DNA of 64,000 nucleotides, from positions 19,873 to 83,872 of the forward strand of contig NZ_JAENBO010000006.1 of NCBI RefSeq assembly GCF_016481305.1, read 5' to 3'. The stretch comes from Streptococcus pacificus. GTDB lineage: Bacteria; Bacillota; Bacilli; Lactobacillales; Streptococcaceae. Positions within the stretch are counted from its first letter, which is position 1, and the number at the start of each line of letters is the position of its first letter. Positions 18,175 through 25,998 of this stretch are shown here, one piece after another. Both the position numbers and the translations under genes were made by a program. The notes below the pieces were generated by a model, which saw only the letters and a program-made list of their open reading frames with translations, was not told the origin of the DNA and made no database searches.

Positions 18175-19824
18175 ATGGAAACTATTAAAATGTTTCTCAA
18201 AAAGAAAAAAGTTAAGATTGGCTTGATTGTTGCTGCTAGCCTTATCTTTTTACTGGGAGTAACAGGTTTCAGTTATTATTCAAAAGATGCCAGTATTGAC
18301 AGATACATCAAAGCAAGAAGTAAAAAGGGTGATGTGTTTGAAAACATCAAACCCTATATCGTCTGGGCTGATGATAATGCCATCATCTCAATGAATGATG
18401 CCAAATACACAACTTTTACTAAGTTGGACAGTCAAAAAGAAAAAGATGCCTTAAAAAAAGAACTTCAAAACGCTGATTCAGATGCTGATCTTTATATTAA
18501 AAGTGTTGGTACAAAATTTGGGGTTTTCCCTGATTATAAGGTAGCTGTCAAGCCCATGTCTTTGACCATTAAAACTAACGTCAACAAGATGGATATTCTA
18601 TTAAACGATAAAAAAGTTGTTCAAAGTAATAGTGATGACTATAGTGTGACGCTTGATAAATTGCCTGTTTCAGACTATAAAGCGTCTATTAGTGGTTTTT
18701 ACAAAGGGAAAAAGGTTGATATCAGTAAGACCTATGATGGCGTTGAAAACACGATTGATTTGAGTGTGCGCTTTAAAACCTTCAAGGTAAAAAGCAACAT
18801 TACAGCAGGTGAACTCTACTTTAGTGATAGACGCATTGGTAGCCTGAAAGAAGGGGAGTTTGACGTTTCAGAATATCCTACCTCTGACTCTGTAGACGTT
18901 TATGTCAAAAAACAATTTCCTGATGGCGATTTGATATCAAATAAAGTTGCCATGAGCGATATTGCTGATAATGCTGTTGTCGAATTAAATAGCGACAAGG
19001 CTCTTGATGTTGAAAAAGCAGGACAGGTTTTGGTGGAGTCCTTTAATAAATTGCTGGTCTACTACAGCAGTGGCCAAGATGCAGCTGACATCAAAACCGT
19101 TTTTGAAAATGGTGCTAATAACGATTACTATAAATTGTTAAAAGAAAGCATCAAAGCTAAAACGCAAACCGACCCTAGAAGGGCCTCTAGTTTGTCAATC
19201 CCAGAGATTGTGATTAATCATGTCACTCAGGTGGGTGTTGATAGTTATGCGTTAAACTATTCAACCACCTATGATTATTATTATGACGCATCAACAGACC
19301 CACAAAATGGAACAACAGGACATCTCTACCAGAGTTTAACGGGTGAGGCTATCATTAAGGTGACTAAAGATGGCATGCTTTTTGCTAAGAGTGGCCATAT
19401 CCCATTAGCTTTAGTCAGTGAGAACAATCAAGTCAAAAGACCTGGTGTTTTCCCTAAACAACTCATCGGAACATGGCAAGTCAAAGATAAAGATTATACA
19501 GCAACCTTAACCTTTGCAGAAGATGGAACCGTTTCAAAGAAAACCGTCTTTACTGATAAAGATAAAAAAGATGAAGTGGGGACAGCCAAGGTAGAAGAAC
19601 TGATTGAGACAGGTGAAAACACCTATCGCTTTAAGTATGCTTCTGGGGCGGATGTTTCTACCTTCACGATTTTACCTGGTTTAGGAGGCGTTAATATTAC
19701 TTATGACTTTGGTATCATCATCAAGGAAAATGAGATTAATCTTGTTATTTGGTCAGGCTCAAAAGATCAAGAAATTGATTACTCGCAAGGCTATATCAGT
19801 CCTAAGATGACCAAAATCAACTAA
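18175..19824 (+). CDS. TcaA-like membrane-anchored extracellular protein
   Basis: A 549-residue protein with a short cytoplasmic basic start, one membrane segment (about 15-35), and a large outside part. The layout resembles the TcaA/YvbJ family: a first domain (about 38-115), two small beta domains (about 120-200 and 200-270), an NTF2-like region (VLVESFNKLLVYYSSG..., about 285-420), and a C-terminal lipocalin-like strand-rich region (IGTWQVKDKDYTATLTFAEDG, from about 435). The N-terminal zinc ribbon of many TcaA proteins is absent. TcaA affects cell-wall antibiotic sensitivity in staphylococci; here function is unknown. Single-gene unit. Confidence 0.75.
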   Translation: METIKMFLKKKKVKIGLIVAASLIFLLGVTGFSYYSKDASIDRYIKARSKKGDVFENIKPYIVWADDNAIISMNDAKYTTFTKLDSQKEKDALKKELQNADSDADLYIKSVGTKFGVFPDYKVAVKPMSLTIKTNVNKMDILLNDKKVVQSNSDDYSVTLDKLPVSDYKASISGFYKGKKVDISKTYDGVENTIDLSVRFKTFKVKSNITAGELYFSDRRIGSLKEGEFDVSEYPTSDSVDVYVKKQFPDGDLISNKVAMSDIADNAVVELNSDKALDVEKAGQVLVESFNKLLVYYSSGQDAADIKTVFENGANNDYYKLLKESIKAKTQTDPRRASSLSIPEIVINHVTQVGVDSYALNYSTTYDYYYDASTDPQNGTTGHLYQSLTGEAIIKVTKDGMLFAKSGHIPLALVSENNQVKRPGVFPKQLIGTWQVKDKDYTATLTFAEDGTVSKKTVFTDKDKKDEVGTAKVEELIETGENTYRFKYASGADVSTFTILPGLGGVNITYDFGIIIKENEINLVIWSGSKDQEIDYSQGYISPKMTKIN

Positions 19825-19836
19825 AAAATCATAGAT

Positions 19837-19865
19837 AAAAGGACTTGTTTAGGCAAGTCCTTTTT
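19837..19865. terminator. Bidirectional terminator
   Basis: An 11-bp stem (19837-19847 with 19854-19864), 6-nt loop, with A-run left and T-run right, between the convergent TcaA-like and pseudouridine synthase genes. Confidence 0.88.
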
Positions 19866-20712
19866 CAAACGTTTTTGAGTCTCCCTTGACACTAATGGTC
19901 TCTAGTGTTAGAGGGTGGGTAAAATGTAATCGATAAGCATGGAGCATTAAGCGCTTAGCTGAGTTTTTAGGGTGGTATAAGGGGTCACCAATAATTGGGA
20001 AATGATGGTGGGCAAGATGAACTCTAATTTGATGGGTTCGCCCTGTCTCTAACTGGCAACTAAGGAGCGTTGTCTTTGGAAGGTATTTGAGTGGCTTAAC
20101 AATTGTTATGGCTTTCTTTCCATTTTTTTCATCCACCACTCGTTTTCTTCGATCATGCCGGTGGCGTCCTATTTTATCTTTAAACGTTATTTTTTTTTCA
20201 GGAAAGTGATTAGTTACAAGTGCGAGATAGTCACGTTTTATCTTTTTTTGTTCTAATAAACGGTTTAAAATAGGTAGGATAAAAGGATTTTTAGCAAACA
20301 TGACAAGCCCACTCGTTTCCATATCAAGACGATGAATAACGTAGCAGGTTTGTCCTACAAAGGCAGAGACATGATTGAGTAGGGCAATTTCAGTTGGTTC
20401 ATTGCCGTGTGTTTTCATTCCTTCAGGCTTATTGACAATAATGAGATGCTCGTCTTCATAAAGACAATCAACGAGCTCTTTTTGTCCAAAAGGAATTGTT
20501 TTTTCAGGATAATCCTCCTCATCAAACAATAAAAGCACTTGATCTTTTTCTTCCACCAATTCTTGCCAGTGAACTGGCTTACCATTGATGAGGACGTGTT
20601 TTTTCATCCGTAAAAAATGGCGAATTTTTCGAGGGATTAAACATTTTTCCTCAAGCAGTTTTTTAACCGTCACTTGTCCATAATGATTTGTAAATGATAT
20701 TTTTAAAGTCAT
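19849..20712 (-). CDS. RluA/RluD-family rRNA pseudouridine synthase
   Basis: Isomerises specific uridines in RNA, probably 23S rRNA. It has an S4-like N-terminal region (LIPRKIRHFLRMKKHVLINGKPV) and the catalytic core with HRLDMETSGLVMFAKN (catalytic Asp in HRLD), and ETGRTHQIRVHLAHHHFPIIGDPLY. Start chosen at 20712 (MTLKISF, 287 residues); the frame is open 22 codons upstream, but that part would read through a -10 box and is not conserved-looking. A TATAAT box (20724 to 20719) stands 6 nt before this ATG and there is no ribosome-binding site, so the mRNA may be leaderless. Confidence 0.9.
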   Translation of the reverse strand: MTLKISFTNHYGQVTVKKLLEEKCLIPRKIRHFLRMKKHVLINGKPVHWQELVEEKDQVLLLFDEEDYPEKTIPFGQKELVDCLYEDEHLIIVNKPEGMKTHGNEPTEIALLNHVSAFVGQTCYVIHRLDMETSGLVMFAKNPFILPILNRLLEQKKIKRDYLALVTNHFPEKKITFKDKIGRHRHDRRKRVVDEKNGKKAITIVKPLKYLPKTTLLSCQLETGRTHQIRVHLAHHHFPIIGDPLYHPKNSAKRLMLHAYRLHFTHPLTLETISVKGDSKTFEKGLA

Positions 20713-20718
20713 AGTCTT

Positions 20719-20747
20719 ATTATACCATCTTCTCAATTTTTTCTTAA
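20719..20747 (-). promoter_or_regulatory. Promoter abutting the pseudouridine synthase start
   Basis: On the minus strand TTAAGA (20747 to 20742), 17-bp spacer, TATAAT (20724 to 20719). Only 6 nt separate it from the ATG at 20712. Confidence 0.5.
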
Positions 20748-20800
20748 GCATAGCTCGTTGAAAAATGATTTTTATCAAATAGGCGTAGAAACAATTTTAT

Positions 20801-20836
20801 TATGACGATTTTACTAGAAATTGCTATAATGTGGGT
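20801..20836 (+). promoter_or_regulatory. Promoter abutting the PBP2a start
   Basis: TATGAC (20801-20806), 18-bp spacer, extended -10 TG-C-TATAAT ending at 20830. GTG at 20831 touches the -10 and ATG at 20837 is 6 nt after it; there is no Shine-Dalgarno sequence. A leaderless transcript starting at the ATG is likely. Confidence 0.55.
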
Positions 20837-23110
20837 ATGACTATTTTAGATGTATTAAAGAAAAAATTTTTCCCAGAAGATGACAATGAATTAACCAATA
20901 ATGAAACGATAGAAGCCTCAATGACTGAAGAGGATGAGACAATAAAAAGAACAGAGTCTTTTGAAAGGAGAAGCTCTTATCAACGTAGTAAACCAGTCTC
21001 GCAAAAAGAAGCAAAGCCAAAAGGTTTTTTCCATCGCTTTCAATTATCACCCAATAATCCGATTAGAAAGTTTTGGCGTCGCTATAACCTTACAAAGATA
21101 TTAGTAATTGTTATTTCAACATTTGTATTGCTAATTAGCGGTTATCTGTTTTATCTAGCAAAAACAGCTAATGTGTCTGACCTTGAGAGTGCTCTTAGAG
21201 CGACTACGGTGATTTATGACCGTGACGGTGAGTATGCCGGTGCTCTGTCTGGACAAAAAGGGAGTTATGTTGAACTTGATGCCATTAGTGATGATTTAGA
21301 AAATGCCGTTATTGCAACTGAAGATAGAAGTTTTTATGAAAATAACGGTATTAATTTTCAAAGAACACTGCTGGCTGTTTTAACGCTAGGACGTTCTGGG
21401 GGTGGCTCTACCATTACTCAGCAACTGGCTAAAAATGCTTATTTGACACAAGACCAAACCATCAAACGTAAGGCACGAGAATTTTTCCTCGCTCTTGAAC
21501 TAACGAAAAAATACAGTAAAGATAACATCTTAACCATGTATCTTAATAATTCTTATTTTGGAAACGGAGTTTGGGGTGTCGAAGACGCCAGTCAAAAATA
21601 CTTTGGCGTGCCTGCCAGTCAGTTGAGCCTTGATGAAGCAGCAACGCTTGCTGGTATGCTAAAAGGGCCAGAAATTTATAACCCCTATTATTCGATAGAA
21701 AATGCAACCAATCGCCGTAACACAGTTCTTCAAGCGATGGTTGATGCAGGAAAAATAGAACAAGGGGTTGCTGATGAGTATAAAGCGGTTAGTATGGAAA
21801 GCCGTCTCAGTGATACCTATACTGGTAAGGTTGATGATTACAAATACCCTTCTTATTTTGATGCTGTTATCAATGAAGCCATTGAAGAATATGGCTTAAC
21901 TGAGAAGGATATCGTTAATAATGGTTACAAAATATACACTGCCTTAGATCAAAACTATCAAATTGGAATGCAAGAAACCTTTAATAATGATGCTCTTTTT
22001 CCTGTTTCCTATGAAGATGGCACAAGTGTCCAAGGGGCTAGTGTTGCTCTAGATCCAAAAGATGGTGGTGTTCGTGGCTTAGTAGGACGTGTCAATAGTT
22101 CTGAAGACACTGTTTTTAGAAGCTTTAATTATGCCACACAAGGTCAAAGAAGTCCTGCTTCGACCATTAAACCTCTAGTGGTTTATTCACCAGCGATTGC
22201 ATCTGGTTGGCAACCTGAAAGGGAATTACCCAATATGGTTCAAGATTTTGATGGTTATACTCCTCATAATTATGGTGGGTTTGAGTCGGAATCTGTGCCA
22301 ATGTATCAAGCTTTAGCTAACTCCTATAACATTCCTGCCGTCTTTACAGTAAAAGAATTGGGCATTAATAAGGCCTTCTCTTATGGTGAAAAATTTGGCT
22401 TGAATTTGTCGAAAACCAAGAAAGAATTAGGTGTTGCACTGGGTTCAGGTGTATCAACAAATCCATTAGAAATGGCTCAAGCCTATGCTACCTTTGCAAA
22501 CAACGGTGTTATGCCAAAAGCTCATCTAATAACGAGAATTGAAACCGCGAGTGGCAAAGTGATAAAAGAATTCAAAGGAAGTTCTACCAAGGTATTAAGC
22601 CAATCTGAAACTAAAAAAATGACCAGTATGATGCTTGGAACCTTCTCAAATGGTACAGGTGTTAACGCTAATGTTTATGGCTATACTCTAGCAGGAAAAA
22701 CAGGGACTACAGAAGCCGACTTTAATCCTGATTTAGCAACTGATCAATGGGTGATCGGCTATACGCCAGATGTTGTTATCAGTCAGTGGATTGGTTTTGA
22801 TAAACCCGATGAAAGTCATTATCTGACAGATTCGAGTGCAGGAACGGCCTCAACGATTTTTAGTGTCCAAGCAAGTTATATCTTACCTTATACAGAAGGA
22901 ACAAGCTTTAGTGAAAACAGTACCTATGAGGAAAATGGTATTTCTGCGGAGACTAATACGGCTATAGAGGAACAATCTCAAGGGATTATTGATGGTCTTC
23001 AAGAATCTGTTCAAGAAGCTGCTAAAAACATCAAAGAAGCTGTTGATGATTCAGGTATTGTTGAAAAAATTCAAGACACCTGGCAAGATATCGTAGATTA
23101 TTTTAGATAA
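20837..23110 (+). CDS. pbp2A: Bifunctional penicillin-binding protein 2a (class A)
   Basis: Peptidoglycan glycosyltransferase plus DD-transpeptidase. It closely follows the pneumococcal PBP2a pattern: a cytoplasmic start rich in charged residues, the membrane-proximal PIRKFWRRYNLTKI, one membrane segment (about 90-112), glycosyltransferase motifs (ATEDRSFYENNGI, GGSTITQQLAKN, KAREFFLALELTKKYSK), then transpeptidase motifs SPASTIKP (SxxK), SYN (NSYNIPAVF) and KTGTTE. About 757 residues, full length. I start at ATG 20837; GTG at 20831 adds two residues but overlaps the promoter. rpmG, secE and nusG follow, the usual streptococcal order. Confidence 0.96.
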   Translation: MTILDVLKKKFFPEDDNELTNNETIEASMTEEDETIKRTESFERRSSYQRSKPVSQKEAKPKGFFHRFQLSPNNPIRKFWRRYNLTKILVIVISTFVLLISGYLFYLAKTANVSDLESALRATTVIYDRDGEYAGALSGQKGSYVELDAISDDLENAVIATEDRSFYENNGINFQRTLLAVLTLGRSGGGSTITQQLAKNAYLTQDQTIKRKAREFFLALELTKKYSKDNILTMYLNNSYFGNGVWGVEDASQKYFGVPASQLSLDEAATLAGMLKGPEIYNPYYSIENATNRRNTVLQAMVDAGKIEQGVADEYKAVSMESRLSDTYTGKVDDYKYPSYFDAVINEAIEEYGLTEKDIVNNGYKIYTALDQNYQIGMQETFNNDALFPVSYEDGTSVQGASVALDPKDGGVRGLVGRVNSSEDTVFRSFNYATQGQRSPASTIKPLVVYSPAIASGWQPERELPNMVQDFDGYTPHNYGGFESESVPMYQALANSYNIPAVFTVKELGINKAFSYGEKFGLNLSKTKKELGVALGSGVSTNPLEMAQAYATFANNGVMPKAHLITRIETASGKVIKEFKGSSTKVLSQSETKKMTSMMLGTFSNGTGVNANVYGYTLAGKTGTTEADFNPDLATDQWVIGYTPDVVISQWIGFDKPDESHYLTDSSAGTASTIFSVQASYILPYTEGTSFSENSTYEENGISAETNTAIEEQSQGIIDGLQESVQEAAKNIKEAVDDSGIVEKIQDTWQDIVDYFR

Positions 23111-23111
23111 C

Positions 23112-23140
23112 TTGCACGAATGATAAAATAATGATAAAAT
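23112..23140 (+). promoter_or_regulatory. Promoter of rpmG-secE
   Basis: TTGCAC (23112-23117), 17-bp spacer, TAAAAT (23135-23140), with TGATAAAAT occurring twice (23121, 23132). It starts 2 nt behind the PBP2a stop, and GGAGG stands before the rpmG ATG. Confidence 0.6.
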
Positions 23141-23158
23141 GAATTTTACGGAGGCGTT

Positions 23159-23311
23159 ATGGCTCAGAAAAAAGCAAGTTTAGCTTGTGTTGATTGTGGC
23201 TCTAGAAATTATTCAATATCGATAAGTAGTACACCAAAAACAACAAGACTAGAAGTTAATAAATATTGTAAACATTGTGGTCGTTATACACTACATAAAG
23301 AAACCAGATAA
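23159..23311 (+). CDS. rpmG: 50S ribosomal protein L33
   Basis: A 50-residue ribosomal protein translated directly from the sequence: starts [18 protein letters not shown] and ends HKETR. Two CxxC pairs (CVDC, CKHC) mark the zinc-binding form of L33. ACGGAGG precedes the ATG. Its stop (TAA) is part of the AAGGAG ribosome-binding site of secE, so the two genes are tightly linked. Confidence 0.95.
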   Translation: MAQKKASLACVDCGSRNYSISISSTPKTTRLEVNKYCKHCGRYTLHKETR

Positions 23312-23321
23312 GGAGACTCTC

Positions 23322-23498
23322 GTGACGTTTATTAAGGGTATTTTCACATTATTAAAAGAGACAACGTGGCCTAGTAGAAAACAACGTTGGCATGATTTTA
23401 TTTCTATTTTAGAATACACAGCCTTTTTTGCACTAATCATATTTATTTTTGACCAAGTACTTTCTTTAGGGATTTTAGAGTTATTAAGTCGTTTTTAA
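23322..23498 (+). CDS. secE: Preprotein translocase subunit SecE
   Basis: A 58-residue single-span SecE: FIKGIFTLLKETTWPSRKQRW is the conserved amphipathic part, followed by the membrane segment YTAFFALIIFIFDQVLSLGIL. GTG at 23322 is the start, 6 nt behind AGGAG; the frame is open further upstream but that overlaps rpmG. It stabilises SecY in the protein export channel, working with SecA (encoded at 33452). Confidence 0.94.
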   Translation: MTFIKGIFTLLKETTWPSRKQRWHDFISILEYTAFFALIIFIFDQVLSLGILELLSRF

Positions 23499-23500
23499 AT

Positions 23501-23566
23501 TTGCAACCCTCTAGGCTTTTGTGATATAATAAGTAAAACAACAAAAAAGCCGATTTCGGCTTTTTT
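23501..23566 (+). promoter_or_regulatory. nusG promoter and hairpin in its leader
   Basis: TTGCAA (23501-23506), 18-bp spacer, TATAAT (23525-23530). A 10-bp stem AAAAAAGCCG/CGGCTTTTTT (23543-23552 with 23557-23566) follows, so it ends the secE transcript but also lies within the first 30 nt of the nusG transcript. A SD (AAAGGAAG) and ATG come directly after. Confidence 0.7.
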
Positions 23567-23584
23567 ATTATGAAAGGAAGCGCT

Positions 23585-24124
23585 ATGTTAGATAGTTTTG
23601 ACAAAGGATGGTTTGTGTTACAAACTTATTCAGGATACGAAAATAAGGTAAAAGAGAATTTACTACAACGAGCACAGACCTACAACATGCTTGAAAACAT
23701 TTTACGTGTTGAAATTCCAACACAGACTGTTAATGTTGAAAAAAATGGTCAAACCAAAGAAGTTGAAGAAAATCGTTTCCCAGGTTATGTCTTAGTAGAG
23801 ATGGTTATGACTGATGAGGCTTGGTTTGTGGTTCGTAACACGCCAAATGTCACAGGATTTGTGGGTTCTCACGGGAATCGTTCAAAACCAACCCCACTAC
23901 TTGAAGAAGAAATTAGGGCAATTTTGATTTCAATGGGACAATCAGTAGATGTTATTGATACCAATATCAAAGAAGGCGATATGGTTCAAATTATTGATGG
24001 TGCCTTTGTGGGTCAAGAAGGTCGAGTGATTGAAATTGAAAATAATAAAGTGAAAATTATGCTCAATATGTTTGGTACAGAGACTGCTGCAGAATTAGAG
24101 TTGTATCAAATTGCAGAACTCTAA
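23585..24124 (+). CDS. nusG: Transcription antitermination/pausing factor NusG
   Basis: A 179-residue RNA polymerase-binding factor: N-terminal NGN domain (GWFVLQTYSGYENKVKENL, FPGYVLVEM) and C-terminal KOW domain (GDMVQIIDGAFVGQEGRV). The start is set at 23585 behind AAAGGAAG; ATG at 23570 would overlap that site. It has its own promoter with a hairpin in the leader, and is followed by a small hairpin (24135-24150) and a terminator. Confidence 0.96.
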   Translation: MLDSFDKGWFVLQTYSGYENKVKENLLQRAQTYNMLENILRVEIPTQTVNVEKNGQTKEVEENRFPGYVLVEMVMTDEAWFVVRNTPNVTGFVGSHGNRSKPTPLLEEEIRAILISMGQSVDVIDTNIKEGDMVQIIDGAFVGQEGRVIEIENNKVKIMLNMFGTETAAELELYQIAEL

Positions 24125-24170
24125 GAGGACAATAGTCACTAATCAGTGACAAGAGAGTTAATCAAAAAAG

Positions 24171-24196
24171 AAAAGGATGACCAGGTCATCCTTTTT
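24171..24196. terminator. Bidirectional terminator after nusG
   Basis: An 11-bp stem AAAAGGATGAC/GTCATCCTTTT (24171-24181 with 24185-24195) and a CAG loop, with A and T tracts; serves nusG and the convergent DUF1129 gene. Confidence 0.88.
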
Positions 24197-24224
24197 AGTA
24201 TTCTCTTAATAAGTGATTAAAATT

Positions 24225-24887
24225 TTACGGGCGTTGTGGTGCCATAGCGTTTAAAACATTATATTTCTTTTGCAGGTAATAACGGGCACCAAAAGAAATA
24301 GCAGCAATAATCAAAAGTCCTGCAAAAGACAGAGGAATATTAACACTTGCTGGTAAAAAGCTTGAAGAAGCTGAAACTACTAACCACAGCGCCATCGCTA
24401 GTGATAAAATACCAACTGTTTTTAAAAAGCTTGGTCTTTTAGATTTTGGTTTGCCGGTATGACGATAGATGCTATGATAAACAGCATACATGGCACCTCC
24501 ACCACCAAAACCAATGAGAAGGAGAGATACAATACCAGTTGTCGCAGCAGCTGGGTTGACAAGGTTCATAACAGCATTAACAAAGGCAACAATGGCAATA
24601 AACAAGAAAGAAGTATCTAACCACATCAGCCATGGATTAGTATTTTTTTCAGCCATTTCTTTTTGTTTTTGCAAGGCTTGATCACTAAATTGACTTGCCC
24701 AAGTGGTTGGCGCACCAAGAAATGTTCTAGCAGGAACACCTTTTTTTTGTTGTTCTAATATCTGAGGAAGGGCGTCTTCAAGAATTGTTTTGATTTCCTC
24801 ATCATTTTTACCATCTTTAATTAATTGATTGGTAGCAATGTGGATAAATTCTTGATTTTTCTTGGTAAGGTCATTGAGCATTTGCAT
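24225..24887 (-). CDS. DUF1129 family membrane protein
   Basis: A 220-residue protein with a soluble N-terminal helical region (about 1-85, LTKKNQEFIHIATNQLIKDGKND) and four probable membrane segments (about 89-108, 117-137, 158-176, 182-202). It matches the DUF1129 family of Firmicutes, function unknown. It lies 24 nt downstream of corA and probably shares its transcript. Confidence 0.85.
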   Translation of the reverse strand: MQMLNDLTKKNQEFIHIATNQLIKDGKNDEEIKTILEDALPQILEQQKKGVPARTFLGAPTTWASQFSDQALQKQKEMAEKNTNPWLMWLDTSFLFIAIVAFVNAVMNLVNPAAATTGIVSLLLIGFGGGGAMYAVYHSIYRHTGKPKSKRPSFLKTVGILSLAMALWLVVSASSSFLPASVNIPLSFAGLLIIAAISFGARYYLQKKYNVLNAMAPQRP

Positions 24888-24911
24888 GTGTTTTTCTCCT
24901 GTCTTTGTTTG

Positions 24912-25856
24912 TTAGAACCATTTTTTTCTGAAAAAATAAATGACAACGGATGCACTACCAATAGCAGCTAAGAAAACAATTATCCAAAAAGCTTGTGGCA
25001 TGTCGTTTAAAGGGAGATCGTTGTCTTTGAAGTTCATCCCATAGGCAGAAAAGACTACCGTTGGAATATCAAGTGCCATTGTCATCAAGGCAAGGGTCTT
25101 CATGATTGTATTTTGGTTGTTTGAGATAATAGAAGCTGTGGTTTCTGTCATGGCGTTTAGGACGTTTTCATAGATGCCCGCCATCTCAATCGCCTGCTGG
25201 GTTTCAATCAAGGTATCTTCAAGAAGGTCTTCGTCTTCAACATATTTTTTTAAGCTACTATTGTGACTAGCTAGTTTTTTAACAATTCGTTCGTTAAATT
25301 TTAAAGATGCCTTAAGGTAGACAATGGATTTTTCAAGTTCCATCATGTCAATTAATTGTTCGTTTCTTGTCGCTCTCTCTAGTCGTGCTTCGATACGATC
25401 TGATTGACGGTCAATTGTCCTTAGGGCTGATAGATAAAGCTCTGCGTTACGATATAAAATCTGAAAAACAAAGCGTGTTTTCATAAAGGTATTGAAGTTT
25501 TTAACGCGTTTATTAAAGAAGTTTTCAAAGAGCGTTAATTCTTCCAAACAAGTCGTAATCACGGCTGTTTTTGTAATAATAATTCCCAAAGGAATGGTCA
25601 CATAATAGGTCTTATTATTACGTTCTTCATAGGTAGGAACGTCGACTAAGATAAGAGTGTAGTCGTCTTCTACTGACACACGAGATGTTTCTTCCGCATC
25701 AAGAGGTGCACGTAAATCAGCAACATCAATATTGAAGGTTTCAGCTATACTAACCGATTCTTCCTGGGAGGGGTTGACCAAATTAATCCAAGCGCCTGGC
25801 TCAAATGTTTGAATTTCTTCAAATTGTGTTGCTCGTGAAAGAAACATTTGTTTCAT
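24912..25856 (-). CDS. corA: CorA-family magnesium/divalent cation transporter
   Basis: A 314-residue channel subunit with a long cytoplasmic domain and two C-terminal membrane segments. The signature YGMNF (GMN) follows the first, pore-lining segment (TMALDIPTVVFSAYGMNFKDN), and the basic end FFRKKWF fits. AGGAGGG precedes the ATG at 25856. Mg2+ or Co2+/Ni2+ uptake is the family role. Confidence 0.93.
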   Translation of the reverse strand: MKQMFLSRATQFEEIQTFEPGAWINLVNPSQEESVSIAETFNIDVADLRAPLDAEETSRVSVEDDYTLILVDVPTYEERNNKTYYVTIPLGIIITKTAVITTCLEELTLFENFFNKRVKNFNTFMKTRFVFQILYRNAELYLSALRTIDRQSDRIEARLERATRNEQLIDMMELEKSIVYLKASLKFNERIVKKLASHNSSLKKYVEDEDLLEDTLIETQQAIEMAGIYENVLNAMTETTASIISNNQNTIMKTLALMTMALDIPTVVFSAYGMNFKDNDLPLNDMPQAFWIIVFLAAIGSASVVIYFFRKKWF

Positions 25857-25940
25857 CAGTAGCCCTCCTTAATCTTTTCATGTATTGTACTATTATACTA
25901 CAAAATATCAATTTTGTGGGTAACTGATTAATAGAAATTT

Positions 25941-25976
25941 TGTTATAATAAAGACAATGCGATTGTAAACGCATTG
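25941..25976 (+). promoter_or_regulatory. uvrA promoter and leader hairpin
   Basis: Extended -10 TG-T-TATAAT (25941-25949). Starting at about +1, CAATGCG (25955-25961) and CGCATTG (25970-25976) form a perfect 7-bp stem with an 8-nt loop. It has no T-tract, so it is a leader hairpin or an operator, not a terminator. Confidence 0.6.
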
Positions 25977-25998
25977 CGAGATGAAAGAGAGTCAAATC

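Noticed and set aside
24135..24150. GTCACT-AATC-AGTGAC hairpin after nusG as a terminator
   Set aside because: Stem of only 6 bp without T-run; the true terminator follows at 24171-24196.
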